From Betaproteobacteria bacterium (lineage in GTDB: Bacteria > Pseudomonadota > Gammaproteobacteria > Burkholderiales > SG8-41): a stretch of 41,775 bases of DNA. The stretch is taken from positions 1-41,775 of the forward strand of contig JAQGMV010000139.1 in NCBI GenBank assembly GCA_028292225.1, written 5' to 3'. A model generated the notes under the pieces. The model worked only from the letters and a program-made list of their open reading frames with translations, made no database searches and was not told the DNA's origin. Positions 1 to 9,684 of the stretch are shown one piece after another (position 1 is the first letter of the stretch; every line of letters starts with the position of its first letter). Both the position numbers and the translations under genes were made by a program.

Positions 1-692
1 AGCGATTTCGACATCTTGTTGACGCCGTCGAGGCCTTCCAGGAGCGGCATCGTCAGGATGACCTGCGGTTTCTGGCCGAAATGCTTCTGCAGCTCGCGGC
101 CCATGAGCAGGTTGAATTTCTGGTCGGTCCCGCCGAGCTCGACGTCCGCCCGCAGCGCTACGGAGTCATAACCCTGCACGAGCGGGTAGAGGAACTCGTG
201 GATGGCGATCGGCTGGTTACCCCGGTAGCGCTTGGAGAAATCGTCCCGCTCGAGCATCCGGGCGACCGTGTGGGTGGCGGCGAGCTTGATCATGTCCGCA
301 GCGGACATTTTGTCCATCCAGGTCGAATTAAAGATGACTTCGGTGCGATCGCGCTCAAGTATTTTGAATACCTGGTCGCTATACGTGGTGGCGTTACGGG
401 CGATGTCCTCCCGCGTAAGGGGGGGGCGCGTCGCGTTCTTGCCGGTCGGGTCGCCGATCATCCCGGTGAAGTCCCCGATCAGGAAGAGCACGTGGTGGCC
501 GAGCTCCTGGAACTGACGGAGCTTGTTGAGCAGCACCGTGTGGCCCAGATGCAGGTCGGGCGCCGTCGGGTCGAAACCCGCTTTCACCCGCAGCGGCGCG
601 CCGGTCTTGAGGCGTTCGACGAGCTCGGCTTCGACCAGAAGCTCCTCCGCCCCCCGCTTCAGGGCGGGTAATTGTGCCTCTATTTGAGCCAT
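1..692 (-). CDS. tyrS: Tyrosyl-tRNA synthetase, N-terminal part (cut by window edge)
   Basis: Class I aminoacyl-tRNA synthetase that charges tRNA-Tyr. Reading from the ATG at 692, the protein starts [19 protein letters not shown] and carries the HIGH-type motif HLGH in the stretch [16 protein letters not shown]. It ends at the window edge just after the KMSKS motif (NKMSKS, positions 1-20). About 230 codons are visible; the anticodon-binding and S4-like C-terminal parts lie outside. HLGH together with KMSKS places it in the TyrZ-like subgroup common in betaproteobacteria. It is divergent from the M23 peptidase gene, with about 125 bases between the two starts. The call is secure; only the C-terminus is unseen. 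Confidence 0.96.
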   Translation of the reverse strand, partial: MAQIEAQLPALKRGAEELLVEAELVERLKTGAPLRVKAGFDPTAPDLHLGHTVLLNKLRQFQELGHHVLFLIGDFTGMIGDPTGKNATRPPLTREDIARNATTYSDQVFKILERDRTEVIFNSTWMDKMSAADMIKLAATHTVARMLERDDFSKRYRGNQPIAIHEFLYPLVQGYDSVALRADVELGGTDQKFNLLMGRELQKHFGQKPQVILTMPLLEGLDGVNKMSKS

Positions 693-818
693 GGCGACTG
701 TCGTTTCACGATGCGGAAATGGCTGGGTTTTCACCCGAATTTGTTGTTTGACGGCGACAGTACATCTGTTAAGCTTCGGTCGCTGTCGTCGTTAGAACGC
801 AGAATACGCAGGAAAATC

Positions 819-2132
819 ATGGATCAAGCCAACCTTATTGTACCCGAAAAGCTGCTTCGCCTTGCCCGCAGCAAGGCGGTGCGGCGCGCTGTACTTGCGG
901 CAATACTGCCGTTTGTCGGCGTGGTCGCAGCTTTCGGCATCGCTCCGAGCACCGTCACCGACAACGTGACCGTGAAGAGCGTGGTGGAAGAAGTCGTGCT
1001 TGCGACTGCACCTGCTGCTGCCACTACCGACGAGGCCTACACCCGCGAAGAACGCATCCACCGCGGCGATACGATCGCCAGCGTGCTGTCGCGCCTGCGC
1101 GTCGAAGACCAGAACGCGATCCGCTTCATGCGCTCGAGCCCTGACGCGCGAGGCTTGCGCGCGCTGGTTCCGGGCCGCGTCGTGCGCGCCCGCACCACCG
1201 AAGACGGCAAGCTGATCGACCTGCGGTATTCGAACGCGGGTTCGCTCGTCGTCGTGAAAAGCGACGGTGACATCTTCCGCGTCGACGAGCAGGCAGCGCC
1301 GCTCGAGCGCAGGATGATGATGAAGTCCGGCGAGATTCGCAGCTCGCTCTTCGCAGCGACCGACGCTGCGAAGCTGACCGACGGCGTAGCCGATCAGATC
1401 GCCGACATTTTCTCGACCGACATCGACTTCCACAAGGATTTGCGCCGAGGCGACAAATTCACCGTGGTCTACGAGATGTTTTTCGACGGCGGGGAACCGG
1501 TCAGATCCGGGAAAGTTCTGGCGGCGGAGTTCATCAACGGCGGCAAGCCGTTCCAGGCGGTGTGGTTCCAGCACGCCGACGGACAGGGCGCGTACTACAC
1601 GCTCGAGGGCAAGAACATCAAGAAGGCTTTCCTGCGCTCACCGCTCGAATTCTCGCGCATCACTTCAGGCTTCACCACCGCCCGCTTCCACCCCGTTCTG
1701 AACCGCTGGCGCGCCCACACCGGCGTCGATTACGGTGCGGCGACCGGCACGGGCGTCAAAGCCACGGCCGACGCGATCGTCGACTTTGCCGGGGTCAAGG
1801 GCGGCTACGGCAACGTCGTCATCCTGCGCCACCAGTCCAAATACACCACGCTCTACGGTCACCTGTCCGCCTTCGGGCGCGGCATTCACGCCGGCGCGCG
1901 GGTCTCGCAGGGCGACGTGATCGGCTACGTCGGCTCGACCGGACTGGCGACCGGACCTCACCTGCACTACGAATTCCGCATCAACGACGTCTACATGGAC
2001 CCGCTGAAGGTCGCGATGCCCGATGCGCCTCCGATCACACCCGACCGCCGTGTCGCGTTCGAAGCGGTCGCGCGTCCGCTCGGCCTGCGCCTCGGCCTGC
2101 TGCGTAACACCAACCTGGCGAAGCTCGACTAG
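819..2132 (+). CDS. M23-family peptidoglycan DD-metallopeptidase
   Basis: Periplasmic or membrane-anchored murein hydrolase of the MepM/LytM type, about 437 aa from the chosen ATG (MDQANLIVPEKLL). That ATG follows a GCAGGAAA ribosome site; longer readings in the same frame would run into the tyrS start region and look less protein-like. A hydrophobic segment around residues 27-45 could be a signal anchor. The middle part (about residues 75-260) resembles the LysM/OapA-like region of this family. The C-terminal M23 domain has the zinc ligands in RAHTGVDY and HLHYEF, with the conserved GYGN and YGHLS stretches between them. It should cleave peptide cross-links for cell-wall growth. The substrate bond cannot be told from sequence. 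Confidence 0.93.
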   Translation: MDQANLIVPEKLLRLARSKAVRRAVLAAILPFVGVVAAFGIAPSTVTDNVTVKSVVEEVVLATAPAAATTDEAYTREERIHRGDTIASVLSRLRVEDQNAIRFMRSSPDARGLRALVPGRVVRARTTEDGKLIDLRYSNAGSLVVVKSDGDIFRVDEQAAPLERRMMMKSGEIRSSLFAATDAAKLTDGVADQIADIFSTDIDFHKDLRRGDKFTVVYEMFFDGGEPVRSGKVLAAEFINGGKPFQAVWFQHADGQGAYYTLEGKNIKKAFLRSPLEFSRITSGFTTARFHPVLNRWRAHTGVDYGAATGTGVKATADAIVDFAGVKGGYGNVVILRHQSKYTTLYGHLSAFGRGIHAGARVSQGDVIGYVGSTGLATGPHLHYEFRINDVYMDPLKVAMPDAPPITPDRRVAFEAVARPLGLRLGLLRNTNLAKLD

Positions 2133-2172
2133 GGCACATCATTGTCGAGCGTCCGCTAGCGTCGCGGGCAAC

Positions 2173-2199
2173 AAAAAAGGGAGCCTCGGCTCCCTTTTT
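2173..2199. terminator. Bidirectional rho-independent terminator between the M23 gene and erpA
   Basis: A-run, then GGGAGCC (2179-2185), two-base tip, GGCTCCC (2188-2194) and a T-run. Because an A-tract precedes and a T-tract follows the stem, it can stop transcription from both convergent genes. Confidence 0.88.
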
Positions 2200-2218
2200 C
2201 ACGTGCGCTGATTGACCG

Positions 2219-2572
2219 CTACGCGGAGAACGACGACCCGCAACCGCACGTGGAAGTGGCGTTCGGGTTCTTGATCACGAACTGCGCACCTTCGACGTTC
2301 TCCTGGTAATCGATCTCGGCGCCCGCCAGGTACTGGAGACTCATCGGATCGATCAGCAGGGTGACCCCGGCTTTCTGCATGAGGGTGTCGTCTTCGTTGG
2401 TGGCTTCATCAAAGGTGAAGCCGTACTGGAAGCCCGAGCACCCGCCCCCGGTCACGAACACGCGCAGCTTCAGATCGGGGTTGCCTTCCTCCTCGATCAG
2501 CTGTTTGACCTTGTTCGCGGCGCTGTCGGTGAAAACCAGCGGCGAGGGCATCTGTTCGGTTACTGCGTTCAT
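2219..2572 (-). CDS. erpA: Iron-sulfur cluster insertion protein ErpA
   Basis: A-type Fe-S carrier of 117 aa that delivers [4Fe-4S] clusters to apo-enzymes, including isoprenoid-pathway and respiratory targets. The three ligand cysteines are visible: C45 in the GGGCSGFQY motif and C109/C111 in CGCGSSF at the C-terminus. The N-terminal stretch before the core fits ErpA better than IscA, and no isc genes are nearby. It is the last gene of a minus-strand run after the bactofilin gene and ends at the terminator at 2173-2199. ErpA beside bactofilin, a DUF6776-like gene and argC is a recurrent betaproteobacterial arrangement (recalled, not searched). Confidence 0.96.
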   Translation of the reverse strand: MNAVTEQMPSPLVFTDSAANKVKQLIEEEGNPDLKLRVFVTGGGCSGFQYGFTFDEATNEDDTLMQKAGVTLLIDPMSLQYLAGAEIDYQENVEGAQFVIKNPNATSTCGCGSSFSA

Positions 2573-2624
2573 CGCGTGCTCCTGAGGACTCTTTAGTCGG
2601 GCCGGCGGCCCACAAACCTGAAGC

Positions 2625-3041
2625 TCAATCCGCCGAGGCGGGCTTGAGCTGCACTACTTTATCGGATATTGCGGGGGCCTCGTGGACCAGACGCCCTTCG
2701 ACGACCGCGCCCAGCTGCATTTCGAGGGTGTTGTAACGGACATCCCCTGTGACATTGGCCTTAGCCTGCAGTTCAACGTACTCGGTGGAGTGCACCGGGC
2801 CCACCACGAGGCCGTTCACGACGATGTGGGGTACCCGGATCTCGCCTTCGACCCGCGCCTGCTCCGAGATGACCAGGGTGCCGGGCTTGCCTTCTTCCGC
2901 GACGATGTTGCCTTTGACCCGCCCATCGACCCGTAAGCCGCCGGTGAACACGATGTTGCCTTCGATACTGGTGCCGGACCCGATCAGGCAATCGATCCGG
3001 TTCTGCGGCTTGCTTCCCGATTTGTTGCGATCTCCGAACAC
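2625..3041 (-). CDS. Bactofilin (polymer-forming cytoskeletal protein)
   Basis: 138-aa bactofilin. The core (about residues 18-115) shows the right-handed beta-helix pattern of short repeats with hydrophobic and Gly positions: [21 protein letters not shown], then [19 protein letters not shown]. Disordered polar tails flank it, as is normal for the family. Bactofilins self-assemble without nucleotide into filaments near the inner membrane and scaffold cell-wall enzymes. It lies 11 bases downstream of the DUF6776-like membrane protein gene and upstream of erpA. Being cotranscribed with a membrane-anchored coiled-coil protein suggests that protein as a partner, which is inference. Confidence 0.93.
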   Translation of the reverse strand: MFGDRNKSGSKPQNRIDCLIGSGTSIEGNIVFTGGLRVDGRVKGNIVAEEGKPGTLVISEQARVEGEIRVPHIVVNGLVVGPVHSTEYVELQAKANVTGDVRYNTLEMQLGAVVEGRLVHEAPAISDKVVQLKPASAD

Positions 3042-3052
3042 AGCGCCTCCCT

Positions 3053-3796
3053 TCAGGACACATTCAGGGTGTGGGTGAGTTTAGGCGTCCTGGTCCCGTT
3101 TTCAAAGACCCGGACCTGCATACCTTTGAGCACGCTTCCCGGGGTGAGCTTGAAAGTACCCTCGACCCGCTGGAAGAACTTGAAATTGAGCTGGTACTCG
3201 CGGGCGGACCGGTCGGGGTCGGGCGGCAGGGTCAGCACGATTTTCCGGCCGTCCTGCTGCACGTCGAGCACGAATTGGAGCGTGCCCTGAAAATCTCGGA
3301 GACGCTGCCCGGCCTGCACGAGGAGCATCTGGTAGCGGTACTCCCCCGCGATCGCCTCAGGCTGAAGGCGGAAGCGGTTGACACTCAAGTTGCCTTCCCG
3401 CGCGCCGGGCGTCGACATGAGAGACTGGAAAAACGCCAGATCTTCCTTGAGCGCAGCGTTTTCGAAGGCGAGCGATTTCACTTGTTTGGCGAGATCGCCC
3501 GCCGCAGCCCTGTCGATCTGCATCTGCCGGTCGGCGTTCGCGAGCCTCGGCCTGACCTGGGCGAGCTCCTCTTCCTGACGCTGTAACCGGCTTTTCAGCC
3601 GCTCGATCTCCACGGTCACATCCGCGTCGCGAGGGCGCCGGTCGGAGGCGCCGTAGAAACCCCACGCCACGGCCGCAGCGGCGGTGACGCCCGCCACCGC
3701 GCCCGCCCAGCGCCAGTACCAGGCGACGGCGGGCCGCACCGCCATCCTGCGGGAGGAAATGGCCGCGGTTCGCCGCGGGAGACGGAAAAAGGCCAC
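3053..3796 (-). CDS. Membrane-anchored coiled-coil protein, probably DUF6776 family
   Basis: 247 aa of unknown function. A basic N-terminus is followed by one membrane helix (about residues 27-48: WAGAVAGVTAAAAVAWGFYG), then a coiled coil (about residues 60-125, heptad-rich ERLKSRLQRQEEELAQV) and a beta-rich C-terminal domain with the marker FFQRVEGTFKLTPGS. This layout matches the DUF6776 family I associate with betaproteobacteria beside bactofilin genes; no search was run. The C-terminal domain would be periplasmic if the helix is a signal anchor. The start is six bases from the argC stop and 11 bases separate its stop from the bactofilin gene, so all three are probably one transcript. Confidence 0.82.
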   Translation of the reverse strand: MAFFRLPRRTAAISSRRMAVRPAVAWYWRWAGAVAGVTAAAAVAWGFYGASDRRPRDADVTVEIERLKSRLQRQEEELAQVRPRLANADRQMQIDRAAAGDLAKQVKSLAFENAALKEDLAFFQSLMSTPGAREGNLSVNRFRLQPEAIAGEYRYQMLLVQAGQRLRDFQGTLQFVLDVQQDGRKIVLTLPPDPDRSAREYQLNFKFFQRVEGTFKLTPGSVLKGMQVRVFENGTRTPKLTHTLNVS

Positions 3797-3802
3797 GCCT
3801 TT

Positions 3803-4843
3803 TCAGGGGAGCAGCGCGACCTGCTCCAGCCCTGTGGTTTCGGGAAAACCGAACATGATATTCATGTTCTGAACCGCCTGCCCGGAAGCGCCTTTCACGA
3901 GGTTGTCGATCACCGACAGCACTACCGCGATGTCGCCGCCCTGCGGCCGGTGGACTGCGATGCGGCAGACGTTGGCACCTCTAACCGAGCGCGTCTCGGG
4001 ATGGCTGCCCGCCGGCAGCACGTCGACGAAAGGCTCGTTGGCATAGCGCTGCTCGTACAGGCTCTGGAGATCGACGCCTGAGTCGACTCCGGCATAGAGC
4101 GTCGCGTGTATGCCGCGTATCATCGGCGTCAGATGGGGCGTAAACACGAGCCTCACCTTGCGCCCGGCCATCGTCTCGAGCCCCTGCGTGATCTCCGGGA
4201 GGTGGCGGTGACCCCCGACGCCGTAAGCCTTGAAGTTGTCCGAAGCTTCGGCGAGCAGCGTATGCACTTCGGCTTTACGCCCGGCGCCCGACACCCCTGA
4301 TTTCGCATCGGCGATCAGGTGGTCGAAATCGACCGTGCCGGTTTGCATGAGCGGCAGAAAGCCCAGCTGCACCGCGGTCGGATAGCACCCGGGATTGGCG
4401 ACGATGCGCGCCTCGCGTATGCGCTCACGATTGATTTCGGGGAGCCCGTAGACCGCTTGCGCGACCAGGTCCGGGCACGCGTGCTTCATCCCGTACCACT
4501 GCTCCCAGACCGCGATGTCCTTGATGCGGAAATCCGCAGCGACGTCGACGAGCCTCACCCCGGCGTCGTACAGCGCCCGCGCCTCGTTCATCGCAACGCC
4601 GTTGGGGGTCGCAAAGAAGACGACGTCGCACGCGCTCAGGGCCTGCGTCGAAGGCTCGCTGAACTTGAGCTTCACGCGCCCGCGCAGGTTGGGGAACATG
4701 TCGGCGACCGGCATGCCCGCGTCCTTGCGCGAAGTGATGACTTTGAGCTCGCTGTGCGGATGCTGCGCGAGCAGGCGCAGCAGCTCGACCCCGGTATACC
4801 CGGTGCCGCCCACGATGCCAATCTTGATGGTTTGCCTGGCCAT
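3803..4843 (-). CDS. argC: N-acetyl-gamma-glutamyl-phosphate reductase
   Basis: Third step of arginine biosynthesis: NADPH-dependent reduction of N-acetylglutamyl 5-phosphate to the semialdehyde. 346 aa, the usual length of the long ArgC type. The N-terminal Rossmann motif is [17 protein letters not shown]; the catalytic cysteine is C153 in ANPGCYPTA; the C-terminal part holds GGHRHLPEI. The ATG at 4843 opens the protein directly with [10 protein letters not shown], leaving little doubt about the start. Other arg genes are not nearby, as is common in betaproteobacteria. It is followed closely by the DUF6776-like gene and preceded by the rpsI terminator. Confidence 0.97.
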   Translation of the reverse strand: MARQTIKIGIVGGTGYTGVELLRLLAQHPHSELKVITSRKDAGMPVADMFPNLRGRVKLKFSEPSTQALSACDVVFFATPNGVAMNEARALYDAGVRLVDVAADFRIKDIAVWEQWYGMKHACPDLVAQAVYGLPEINRERIREARIVANPGCYPTAVQLGFLPLMQTGTVDFDHLIADAKSGVSGAGRKAEVHTLLAEASDNFKAYGVGGHRHLPEITQGLETMAGRKVRLVFTPHLTPMIRGIHATLYAGVDSGVDLQSLYEQRYANEPFVDVLPAGSHPETRSVRGANVCRIAVHRPQGGDIAVVLSVIDNLVKGASGQAVQNMNIMFGFPETTGLEQVALLP

Positions 4844-4921
4844 ATCGCAAAGATCTCCGAATTCAGGTCGGAAGCCAAGCTCGGAATGCGAGCGCGGCCC
4901 GCCATGCGCCCCGGAGACGAC

Positions 4922-4944
4922 AAAGCCGCCCGCAGGCGGCTTTT
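4922..4944 (-). terminator. Terminator downstream of rpsI
   Basis: Stem GCCGCC (4925-4930)/GGCGGC (4935-4940) with a four-base loop, flanked by A3 and T4. On the minus strand it lies 19 bases after the rpsI stop and is followed by only three T residues, so termination may be partial and let some transcription into argC. Confidence 0.7.
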
Positions 4945-4962
4945 GCCGTGAGTGGAGCGGGT

Positions 4963-5355
4963 TTAGCGCTTGGAGAACTGTTTGCGGCGTCGCGCCTTGT
5001 GCAGGCCGACTTTCTTACGCTCGACTTCGCGCGCGTCGCGAGTCACGAGCCCGGCTTTCTTGAGCACCGGCTTCAGGGTCTCGTCGTAATCGATCAGGGC
5101 CCGGGTGATGCCGTGGCGAACCGCACCGGCCTGCCCCGACTCACCGCCGCCGTCGACATTCACGGAAATGTCAAAGCGCACGAGGTTGTCGGTGAGCGCG
5201 AGCGGCTGGCGGACGATCATGCGGCCGGTTTCGCGCGAGAAGAAGATGTCGACGGGCTTGCCGTTCACGGTGATGTCGCCCTTGCCGGGCCTCAGGTACA
5301 CCCGCGCGACCGCGCTTTTGCGACGACCGGTTCCGTAGTTCTGCTGGACTGCCAT
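4963..5355 (-). CDS. rpsI: 30S ribosomal protein S9 (uS9)
   Basis: 130 aa, the standard length. Begins [19 protein letters not shown] and ends with the conserved basic tail of uS9, [17 protein letters not shown], whose last residues reach the P-site tRNA. It lies 11 bases downstream of rplM, the universal rplM-rpsI pair, and is followed by the hairpin at 4922-4944. Confidence 0.99.
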   Translation of the reverse strand: MAVQQNYGTGRRKSAVARVYLRPGKGDITVNGKPVDIFFSRETGRMIVRQPLALTDNLVRFDISVNVDGGGESGQAGAVRHGITRALIDYDETLKPVLKKAGLVTRDAREVERKKVGLHKARRRKQFSKR

Positions 5356-5366
5356 GTCTCTATGCC

Positions 5367-5795
5367 TCAGATCTGGAGGGTTTTAGGCTGCTGCGCGCTG
5401 TGGGGGTGCTCGGCGCCCGGATAGACTTTCATCTTCTTGATCATCGCGTAGCCCAAGGGTCCCTTGGGCAGCATGCCTTTGACCGCCAGATGCAGGACGC
5501 GCTCGGGATGCTTGGCCTGCAGCTTCTCGAAGTTCGTCGTGTAAAGGCCGCCGGGATACGTGGTGTGGCGATGATAGAGCTTGTCTTTGGCCTTATTGCC
5601 CGTCACGCGCAATTTGTCCGCGTTGACGACGACGATATAATCGCCCGTGTCCACATGCGGGGTAAATTCCGGTTTGTGCTTACCGCGCAGGCGCCGCGCG
5701 ATTTCGGATGCGACGCGGCCAAGAACTTTGCCGGTTGCGTCTACTATGTACCAGTCGTGTTGAACTTCATGCGACTTGGCGGAATACGTCTTCAT
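5367..5795 (-). CDS. rplM: 50S ribosomal protein L13 (uL13)
   Basis: 142 aa, full length. Begins [20 protein letters not shown] and contains the uL13 landmarks [22 protein letters not shown] and [11 protein letters not shown]. First gene of the rplM-rpsI operon. In E. coli L13 represses its own messenger through the leader; here the leader is only about 30 bases, judging from the promoter at 5833-5862, and I saw no obvious conserved fold in it. Confidence 0.99.
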   Translation of the reverse strand: MKTYSAKSHEVQHDWYIVDATGKVLGRVASEIARRLRGKHKPEFTPHVDTGDYIVVVNADKLRVTGNKAKDKLYHRHTTYPGGLYTTNFEKLQAKHPERVLHLAVKGMLPKGPLGYAMIKKMKVYPGAEHPHSAQQPKTLQI

Positions 5796-5832
5796 CTTTG
5801 TCCCGCGGTCTGTGGATTTCAGGAAACCGCGA

Positions 5833-5862
5833 ATTCTATTGGAAATCAGGGTTCTGTGTCAA
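5833..5862 (-). promoter_or_regulatory. Sigma-70 promoter of rplM-rpsI
   Basis: On the minus strand: TTGACA (5862-5857), 18-base spacer, TAGAAT (5838-5833). The -35 is perfect and the -10 matches 5 of 6. It lies about 40 bases from the rplM start, as expected for a strong ribosomal-protein promoter. Confidence 0.85.
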
Positions 5863-5931
5863 ACCTGAAGCGCCGTTGGCAGGCGCCTTCATGCGCGCCG
5901 GCGGTTCCCTTCGAAACAGGCACTTAGCTTC

Positions 5932-6690
5932 ATGTCGGCTTGGGAACTCACGAATCTGACCGCCCGGCTGCTCCTGCCGCCGGGCGGTCTCATATTGCTC
6001 GCCCTGATTGCACTGGCGCTCGCGCGCTCGCATGCAAAGGCCGGGACAGGCATCGGCCTTTTCGCACTGATGTCCCTGCTGTTGCTCTCGACGCCGATCG
6101 TCTCGAGGAATCTTCTGCAAACGCTCGAGGATACTTATGCAGATCCGACGAAAGAACGCGGCGCGGGAGCCATCGTCGTCCTCGGCGGCGGGTCGTATGT
6201 CGATGCCCCGGAATATGGTACAGACACGGTCAGCGACGCGACGCTGGAGCGCCTGCGCTACGCTGCAAACCTGCACCGGCGCACCGGCAAACCGATACTC
6301 GTGAGCGGCGGCGATCCCATCCGGCTCGGCACGAGCGAAGGCGAGCAGATGAAAGCCGCGCTGAAAGACTTCGGCGTGACCACCCGCTGGGTGGAAAGCG
6401 GCTCGAACAATACCTTCGAGAATGCCCGCCTGACCCAGAAGACGCTCAAGCACGCCGCCATCGACAGCGTCTTCCTCGTCACCCACGCGTGGCACATGCC
6501 GCGCGCGAAGATGGCTTTTCAGAATGCAGGCCTGCGCGTCGTGCCTGCGCCTATGCATTTCAGTACGGCCGCGCGATTGTCAGTGCTCGATTTCGTCCCG
6601 ACTGCGACCGGCATCAGAGACAGCGGGTATTTCTTCCACGAGGTCGCCGGCATCGCGTGGTACCGCCTAAAATTCGCGCGCGAGCGCTAA
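5932..6690 (+). CDS. YdcF/ElyC-family protein (DUF218 domain)
   Basis: 252 aa. Two hydrophobic segments open the protein (about residues 10-31 and 38-57), followed by the DUF218 domain from about residue 78: AIVVLGGGSY, LVSGGDP, SNNTFENA and VTHAWHMPRAKMAF. This arrangement is that of E. coli ElyC (YcbC), an inner-membrane protein affecting peptidoglycan assembly and lipid-carrier use; YdcF and SanA are relatives. The start at 5932 (ATGTCGGCTTGG) is preferred because the frame opens there after a stop. It is divergent from rplM and followed 27 bases later by the OsmC gene. The biochemical reaction is unknown. Confidence 0.88.
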   Translation: MSAWELTNLTARLLLPPGGLILLALIALALARSHAKAGTGIGLFALMSLLLLSTPIVSRNLLQTLEDTYADPTKERGAGAIVVLGGGSYVDAPEYGTDTVSDATLERLRYAANLHRRTGKPILVSGGDPIRLGTSEGEQMKAALKDFGVTTRWVESGSNNTFENARLTQKTLKHAAIDSVFLVTHAWHMPRAKMAFQNAGLRVVPAPMHFSTAARLSVLDFVPTATGIRDSGYFFHEVAGIAWYRLKFARER

Positions 6691-6717
6691 GCTCTAGCGC
6701 GTGTATCCGGAGAGTTC

Positions 6718-7137
6718 ATGAAAGTACGCATCAAATGGATCGAGAACGTCGCCTTCGTCGGCGAGTCCGAAAGTGGCCACGCACTGGTGATGGACGGCGC
6801 GCCTGAAGGCGGCGGCCGCAATCTCGGGCCCCGCCCGATGGAGACTGTCCTGATCGGCACCGGCGGATGCACCGCCTATGATGTCGTGCACATCCTGCGC
6901 AAATCGCGCGCCGCAGTAACCGATTGCGTCGTGCAGATCGACGCCGAGCGCGCGGAGGAAGATCCGAAAGTGTTCACGAAGATCCATTTCCACTTCGTGG
7001 TCACGGGCAAGGCGCTCAAGCCTCAGCAGGTCGAGCGCGCCGTTCACCTGTCGGCCGAAAAATACTGCTCCGCGTCGATCATGCTCGGGAAGATGGCGAC
7101 AATCACGCACGACTTCGAGATCGTCGAACAGACCTAA
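6718..7137 (+). CDS. OsmC-family protein
   Basis: 139 aa, the length of the YhfA-like OsmC subgroup. OsmC proteins are dimeric peroxidases that use two cysteines to reduce organic hydroperoxides. The first cysteine is in GTGGCTAYDVV and the second in SAEKYCSASIML, the normal positions. The YhfA subgroup keeps the fold but its physiological substrate is not established. The gene follows the ElyC-like gene on the same strand and may share its transcript. No OxyR/OhrR-type site was evident upstream. Confidence 0.9.
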   Translation: MKVRIKWIENVAFVGESESGHALVMDGAPEGGGRNLGPRPMETVLIGTGGCTAYDVVHILRKSRAAVTDCVVQIDAERAEEDPKVFTKIHFHFVVTGKALKPQQVERAVHLSAEKYCSASIMLGKMATITHDFEIVEQT

Positions 7138-7209
7138 ACGGCGAGCCGCGACGTTCGTCGCCGGTCGGGCGCGACGGAGACCCGCAAGAGACAGTGTGCG
7201 GCCCTACGG

Positions 7210-7237
7210 TTCACCGTTTACTGTTTACCGATCACGG
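7210..7237. repeat. Array of four degenerate heptamers (TTYACSG type), copy 1
   Basis: Four 7-mers in tandem: TTCACCG, TTTACTG, TTTACCG, ATCACGG. It lies four bases beyond the coq7 stop, between the convergent OsmC and coq7 genes. A second array of the same kind is at 28071-28098. Both are richer in A/T than their surroundings. Confidence 0.7.
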
Positions 7238-7241
7238 CCTG

Positions 7242-7868
7242 TCAGAGCCAATACGTCGTGCGGGTCATCATCTTCGACGCGATGCGCATCAGGCCGCGCA
7301 CCGGCAACGGCAGCTCCGACGCCCCGTGCTGGTAAGCGGTGGTCGCGTGGCGCTCCTCGTCGCGCCGCATTTCCTCCACGACCGCGCGGCTCTTGTGGTC
7401 GTCCGCCGGAAGCATTCGAGCGTGCTCTTCGAGGTGCTCGACGACCTGCCGCTCGGTCTCGGCGAGAAAGCCGAGGTTCCAGCGATCGCCCAGTAAACCG
7501 CTGGCGGCCCCCATTGCGAACGATCCCGCATACCACAGCGGGTTGAGCACGCTTTTGCGCCCGCCGAGGGCTTCGATGCGCTCGTAGGTCCATGCCAGGT
7601 GCTCGGTTTCCTCCTGCGCAGCCCGCTCGAGCGCGCCGCGCGCCGCCGAGCTTCGCGCAGTCAGCGCCTGCCCCTGGTATAGCGCCTGCGCGCAGACTTC
7701 CCCGGTGTGATTCACACGCATGAGCGCGGCCGCGTGCCGCCGCTGCGAGTCGTCCATTCCACTCTCGGGAAGATCGGTGCCCGGCGTCGGACGCGCTGAC
7801 GTCGAAGGTCCGAAAAGGGTGCGCAGGCCCCGGTCGAAGCTCACGATCAGCCGGTCGATGTCGATCAC
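7242..7868 (-). CDS. coq7: 2-polyprenyl-3-methyl-6-methoxy-1,4-benzoquinone monooxygenase (Coq7-type)
   Basis: Di-iron hydroxylase of aerobic ubiquinone synthesis (C6 hydroxylation, the UbiF step). 208 aa, with the ferritin-like fold and the ligands visible as E57 (HTGEVCAQ), E87/H90 (QEETEHLAW), E139 region (LAETERQVV) and E171/H174 (RDEERHATT). Many betaproteobacteria use Coq7 in place of flavin-dependent UbiF. The start codon overlaps the trpC stop (ATGA), so it is translationally coupled to the tryptophan genes although it has no metabolic link beyond chorismate as a shared ancestor. The C-terminus ends beside the heptamer array. Confidence 0.95.
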   Translation of the reverse strand: MIDIDRLIVSFDRGLRTLFGPSTSARPTPGTDLPESGMDDSQRRHAAALMRVNHTGEVCAQALYQGQALTARSSAARGALERAAQEETEHLAWTYERIEALGGRKSVLNPLWYAGSFAMGAASGLLGDRWNLGFLAETERQVVEHLEEHARMLPADDHKSRAVVEEMRRDEERHATTAYQHGASELPLPVRGLMRIASKMMTRTTYWL

Positions 7869-8662
7869 GCCGCGGTTCCAAAGAGGCGATTCAATTCGAC
7901 GCCGGGGTCTTCGGCGCGCATGAAGGCTTCGCCGACGAGAAAAGCGCAGACGTGTCGCTCGCGCATCCGCGCCACGTCATCCGGCGCGAGGATGCCGCTT
8001 TCGGTGACGACGATGCGGCCATCGGGGATACGCTCGAGAAGATCGAGCGTCGTCTCGAGACGCGTCTCGAAGGTGCGCAGGTTTCGGTTGTTGATGCCGA
8101 TGAGCGGCGTCTTCAGATGCAGGGCGCGATCGAGCTCAGCCCCGTCGTGCACCTCGACCAGCACCGCGAGCCCGAGCTTTTCAGCAAGGTCTTCGACCTC
8201 GCGCATCGAGGCGTCGGAAAGCGCGGCGGCGATTAGCAGGATGCAGTCGGCACCGGCTGCGCGGGCTTCGTACACCTGGTATGCGTCGATCATGAAGTCC
8301 TTGCGCAGCACCGGGAGCGTGCACGCCGCGCGCGCGAGCTTCAGATCGTCGAGTCTGCCCTGAAAGAACTGGCTATCGGTGAGCACCGACAGGCATGCGG
8401 CGCCGTGCCGCTCGTAGCTGCGCGCAATCGCCGCCGGATCGAAACGCTCGCGCAACAGACCTTTGCTGGGGCTCGCTTTCTTGATTTCCGCGATGACGCC
8501 GGGCAGTCCCGCCGACACCTTCGCGGCAAGTGCGCCGGCAAAGTCCCGCGCCGGCGCAGCGTCGAGCGCGGCTGCGGCCACTTCAGCGAGAGGTTTTGAG
8601 GTGCGCGCTGCCGCGACTTCCGCGGCCTTGACCGCGAGGATCCGCTTCAGGATGTCGCTCAT
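7865..8662 (-). CDS. trpC: Indole-3-glycerol phosphate synthase
   Basis: Fourth step of tryptophan synthesis: ring closure of carboxyphenylamino-deoxyribulose phosphate. 265 aa TIM barrel, monofunctional (no TrpF fusion). Conserved parts seen in order: [14 protein letters not shown] with the catalytic lysine, [31 protein letters not shown] with the second lysine, [23 protein letters not shown] and [11 protein letters not shown]. Its ATG overlaps the trpD stop and its stop overlaps the coq7 start, each by four bases, giving a tightly coupled trpG-trpD-trpC-coq7 unit. Confidence 0.98.
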   Translation of the reverse strand: MSDILKRILAVKAAEVAAARTSKPLAEVAAAALDAAPARDFAGALAAKVSAGLPGVIAEIKKASPSKGLLRERFDPAAIARSYERHGAACLSVLTDSQFFQGRLDDLKLARAACTLPVLRKDFMIDAYQVYEARAAGADCILLIAAALSDASMREVEDLAEKLGLAVLVEVHDGAELDRALHLKTPLIGINNRNLRTFETRLETTLDLLERIPDGRIVVTESGILAPDDVARMRERHVCAFLVGEAFMRAEDPGVELNRLFGTAA

Positions 8663-9684
8663 ACGCCCGCCGCCCGCGTGCTCGCGACGAACTCGTCGAC
8701 CTTGCGCCGCGCAGCACCGCTGTTCAGCGTCGAGAGCGCGAGCTGCACGCCCGCGGGCAATGTCGGCGCGAGCCCCGCCACATAAATGCTCGCACCGGCG
8801 TTCAGCGCGACGATGTCGCGAGCCGCGCCCGCCTTGTTCGCCAGCGCATCGAGCATCATCGCTTTCGATTCGTCGACGGTCGCGACCCTGATCGCCTCGG
8901 GATCGGCAGCTCTGAGGCCGAAATCGGCGGGGCTCACGGTGTACTCGCGGATATCCCCGTCCTTCAGCTCGGCGATCATCGTCGCGCCCGAGAGCGCGAT
9001 CTCGTCGAGACCTTGGACTCCGTGGACGATCATCACCCGGCGGCTTCCGAGGCGCTGCAGCACCCGCGCCTGTATGCCGACGAGGTCGGGGTGGAAAACC
9101 CCCATCACCTGCTGCTTCGCGCCTGCCGGGTTGGTCAACGGACCGAGGATATTGAAGAGCGTCTTGACGCCGAGCTCCTTGCGCACCGGCGCCGCGTATT
9201 TCATGGCGCTGTGGTGGTTCGGCGCGAACATGAAGCCGATCCCGGTCTCTCGAATCGTCCGGGCGACCTGCGCGGGCGCGAGATCGATGTTGGCGCCGAG
9301 CGCTTCGAGCACGTCGGCGCTACCCGATTTGCTGGAGACCGAGCGTCCGCCGTGCTTGGCGATCTTCGCGCCCGCGGCAGCCGCGACGAACATCGCCGCG
9401 GTCGAGATATTGAACGAGTGCGCCGAATCGCCGCCTGTGCCGCACGTGTCGATGAGGTTCGGTGCGTCCTCCACGGGCACGCGGGTGGCGAATTCGCGCA
9501 TCACTTCCGCGGCTGCGGCGATCTCGCCGATCGTCTCTTTCTTGACTCGCAGTCCGATCAGTATCGCCGCAATGAGCGTGGGCTGCACTTCGCCGGTCAT
9601 GATGCTGCGCACGAGCCCGAGCATCTCGTCGCGGAAAATCTCGCGGTGCTCGATGATCCGGGTGAGCGCTTCCTGCGGAGTCAT
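8659..9684 (-). CDS. trpD: Anthranilate phosphoribosyltransferase
   Basis: Transfers phosphoribose from PRPP to anthranilate. 341 aa from the ATG at 9684 ([20 protein letters not shown]), a normal length; longer readings of the frame run through trpG and were discarded. The PRPP and anthranilate sites appear as [38 protein letters not shown] and [10 protein letters not shown]. The ATG overlaps the trpG stop by four bases. It is monofunctional, unlike the TrpGD fusion of enteric bacteria. Confidence 0.97.
   Translation of the reverse strand: MTPQEALTRIIEHREIFRDEMLGLVRSIMTGEVQPTLIAAILIGLRVKKETIGEIAAAAEVMREFATRVPVEDAPNLIDTCGTGGDSAHSFNISTAAMFVAAAAGAKIAKHGGRSVSSKSGSADVLEALGANIDLAPAQVARTIRETGIGFMFAPNHHSAMKYAAPVRKELGVKTLFNILGPLTNPAGAKQQVMGVFHPDLVGIQARVLQRLGSRRVMIVHGVQGLDEIALSGATMIAELKDGDIREYTVSPADFGLRAADPEAIRVATVDESKAMMLDALANKAGAARDIVALNAGASIYVAGLAPTLPAGVQLALSTLNSGAARRKVDEFVASTRAAGV

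Noticed and set aside
672-818. 49-codon upstream extension of the M23 peptidase
   Set aside because: It overlaps the divergent tyrS start and has no ribosome site; the ATG at 819 is well placed.
7210-7237. Possible CRISPR repeat or phage attachment site
   Set aside because: Heptamers are contiguous without spacers and are not next to a tRNA or integrase.
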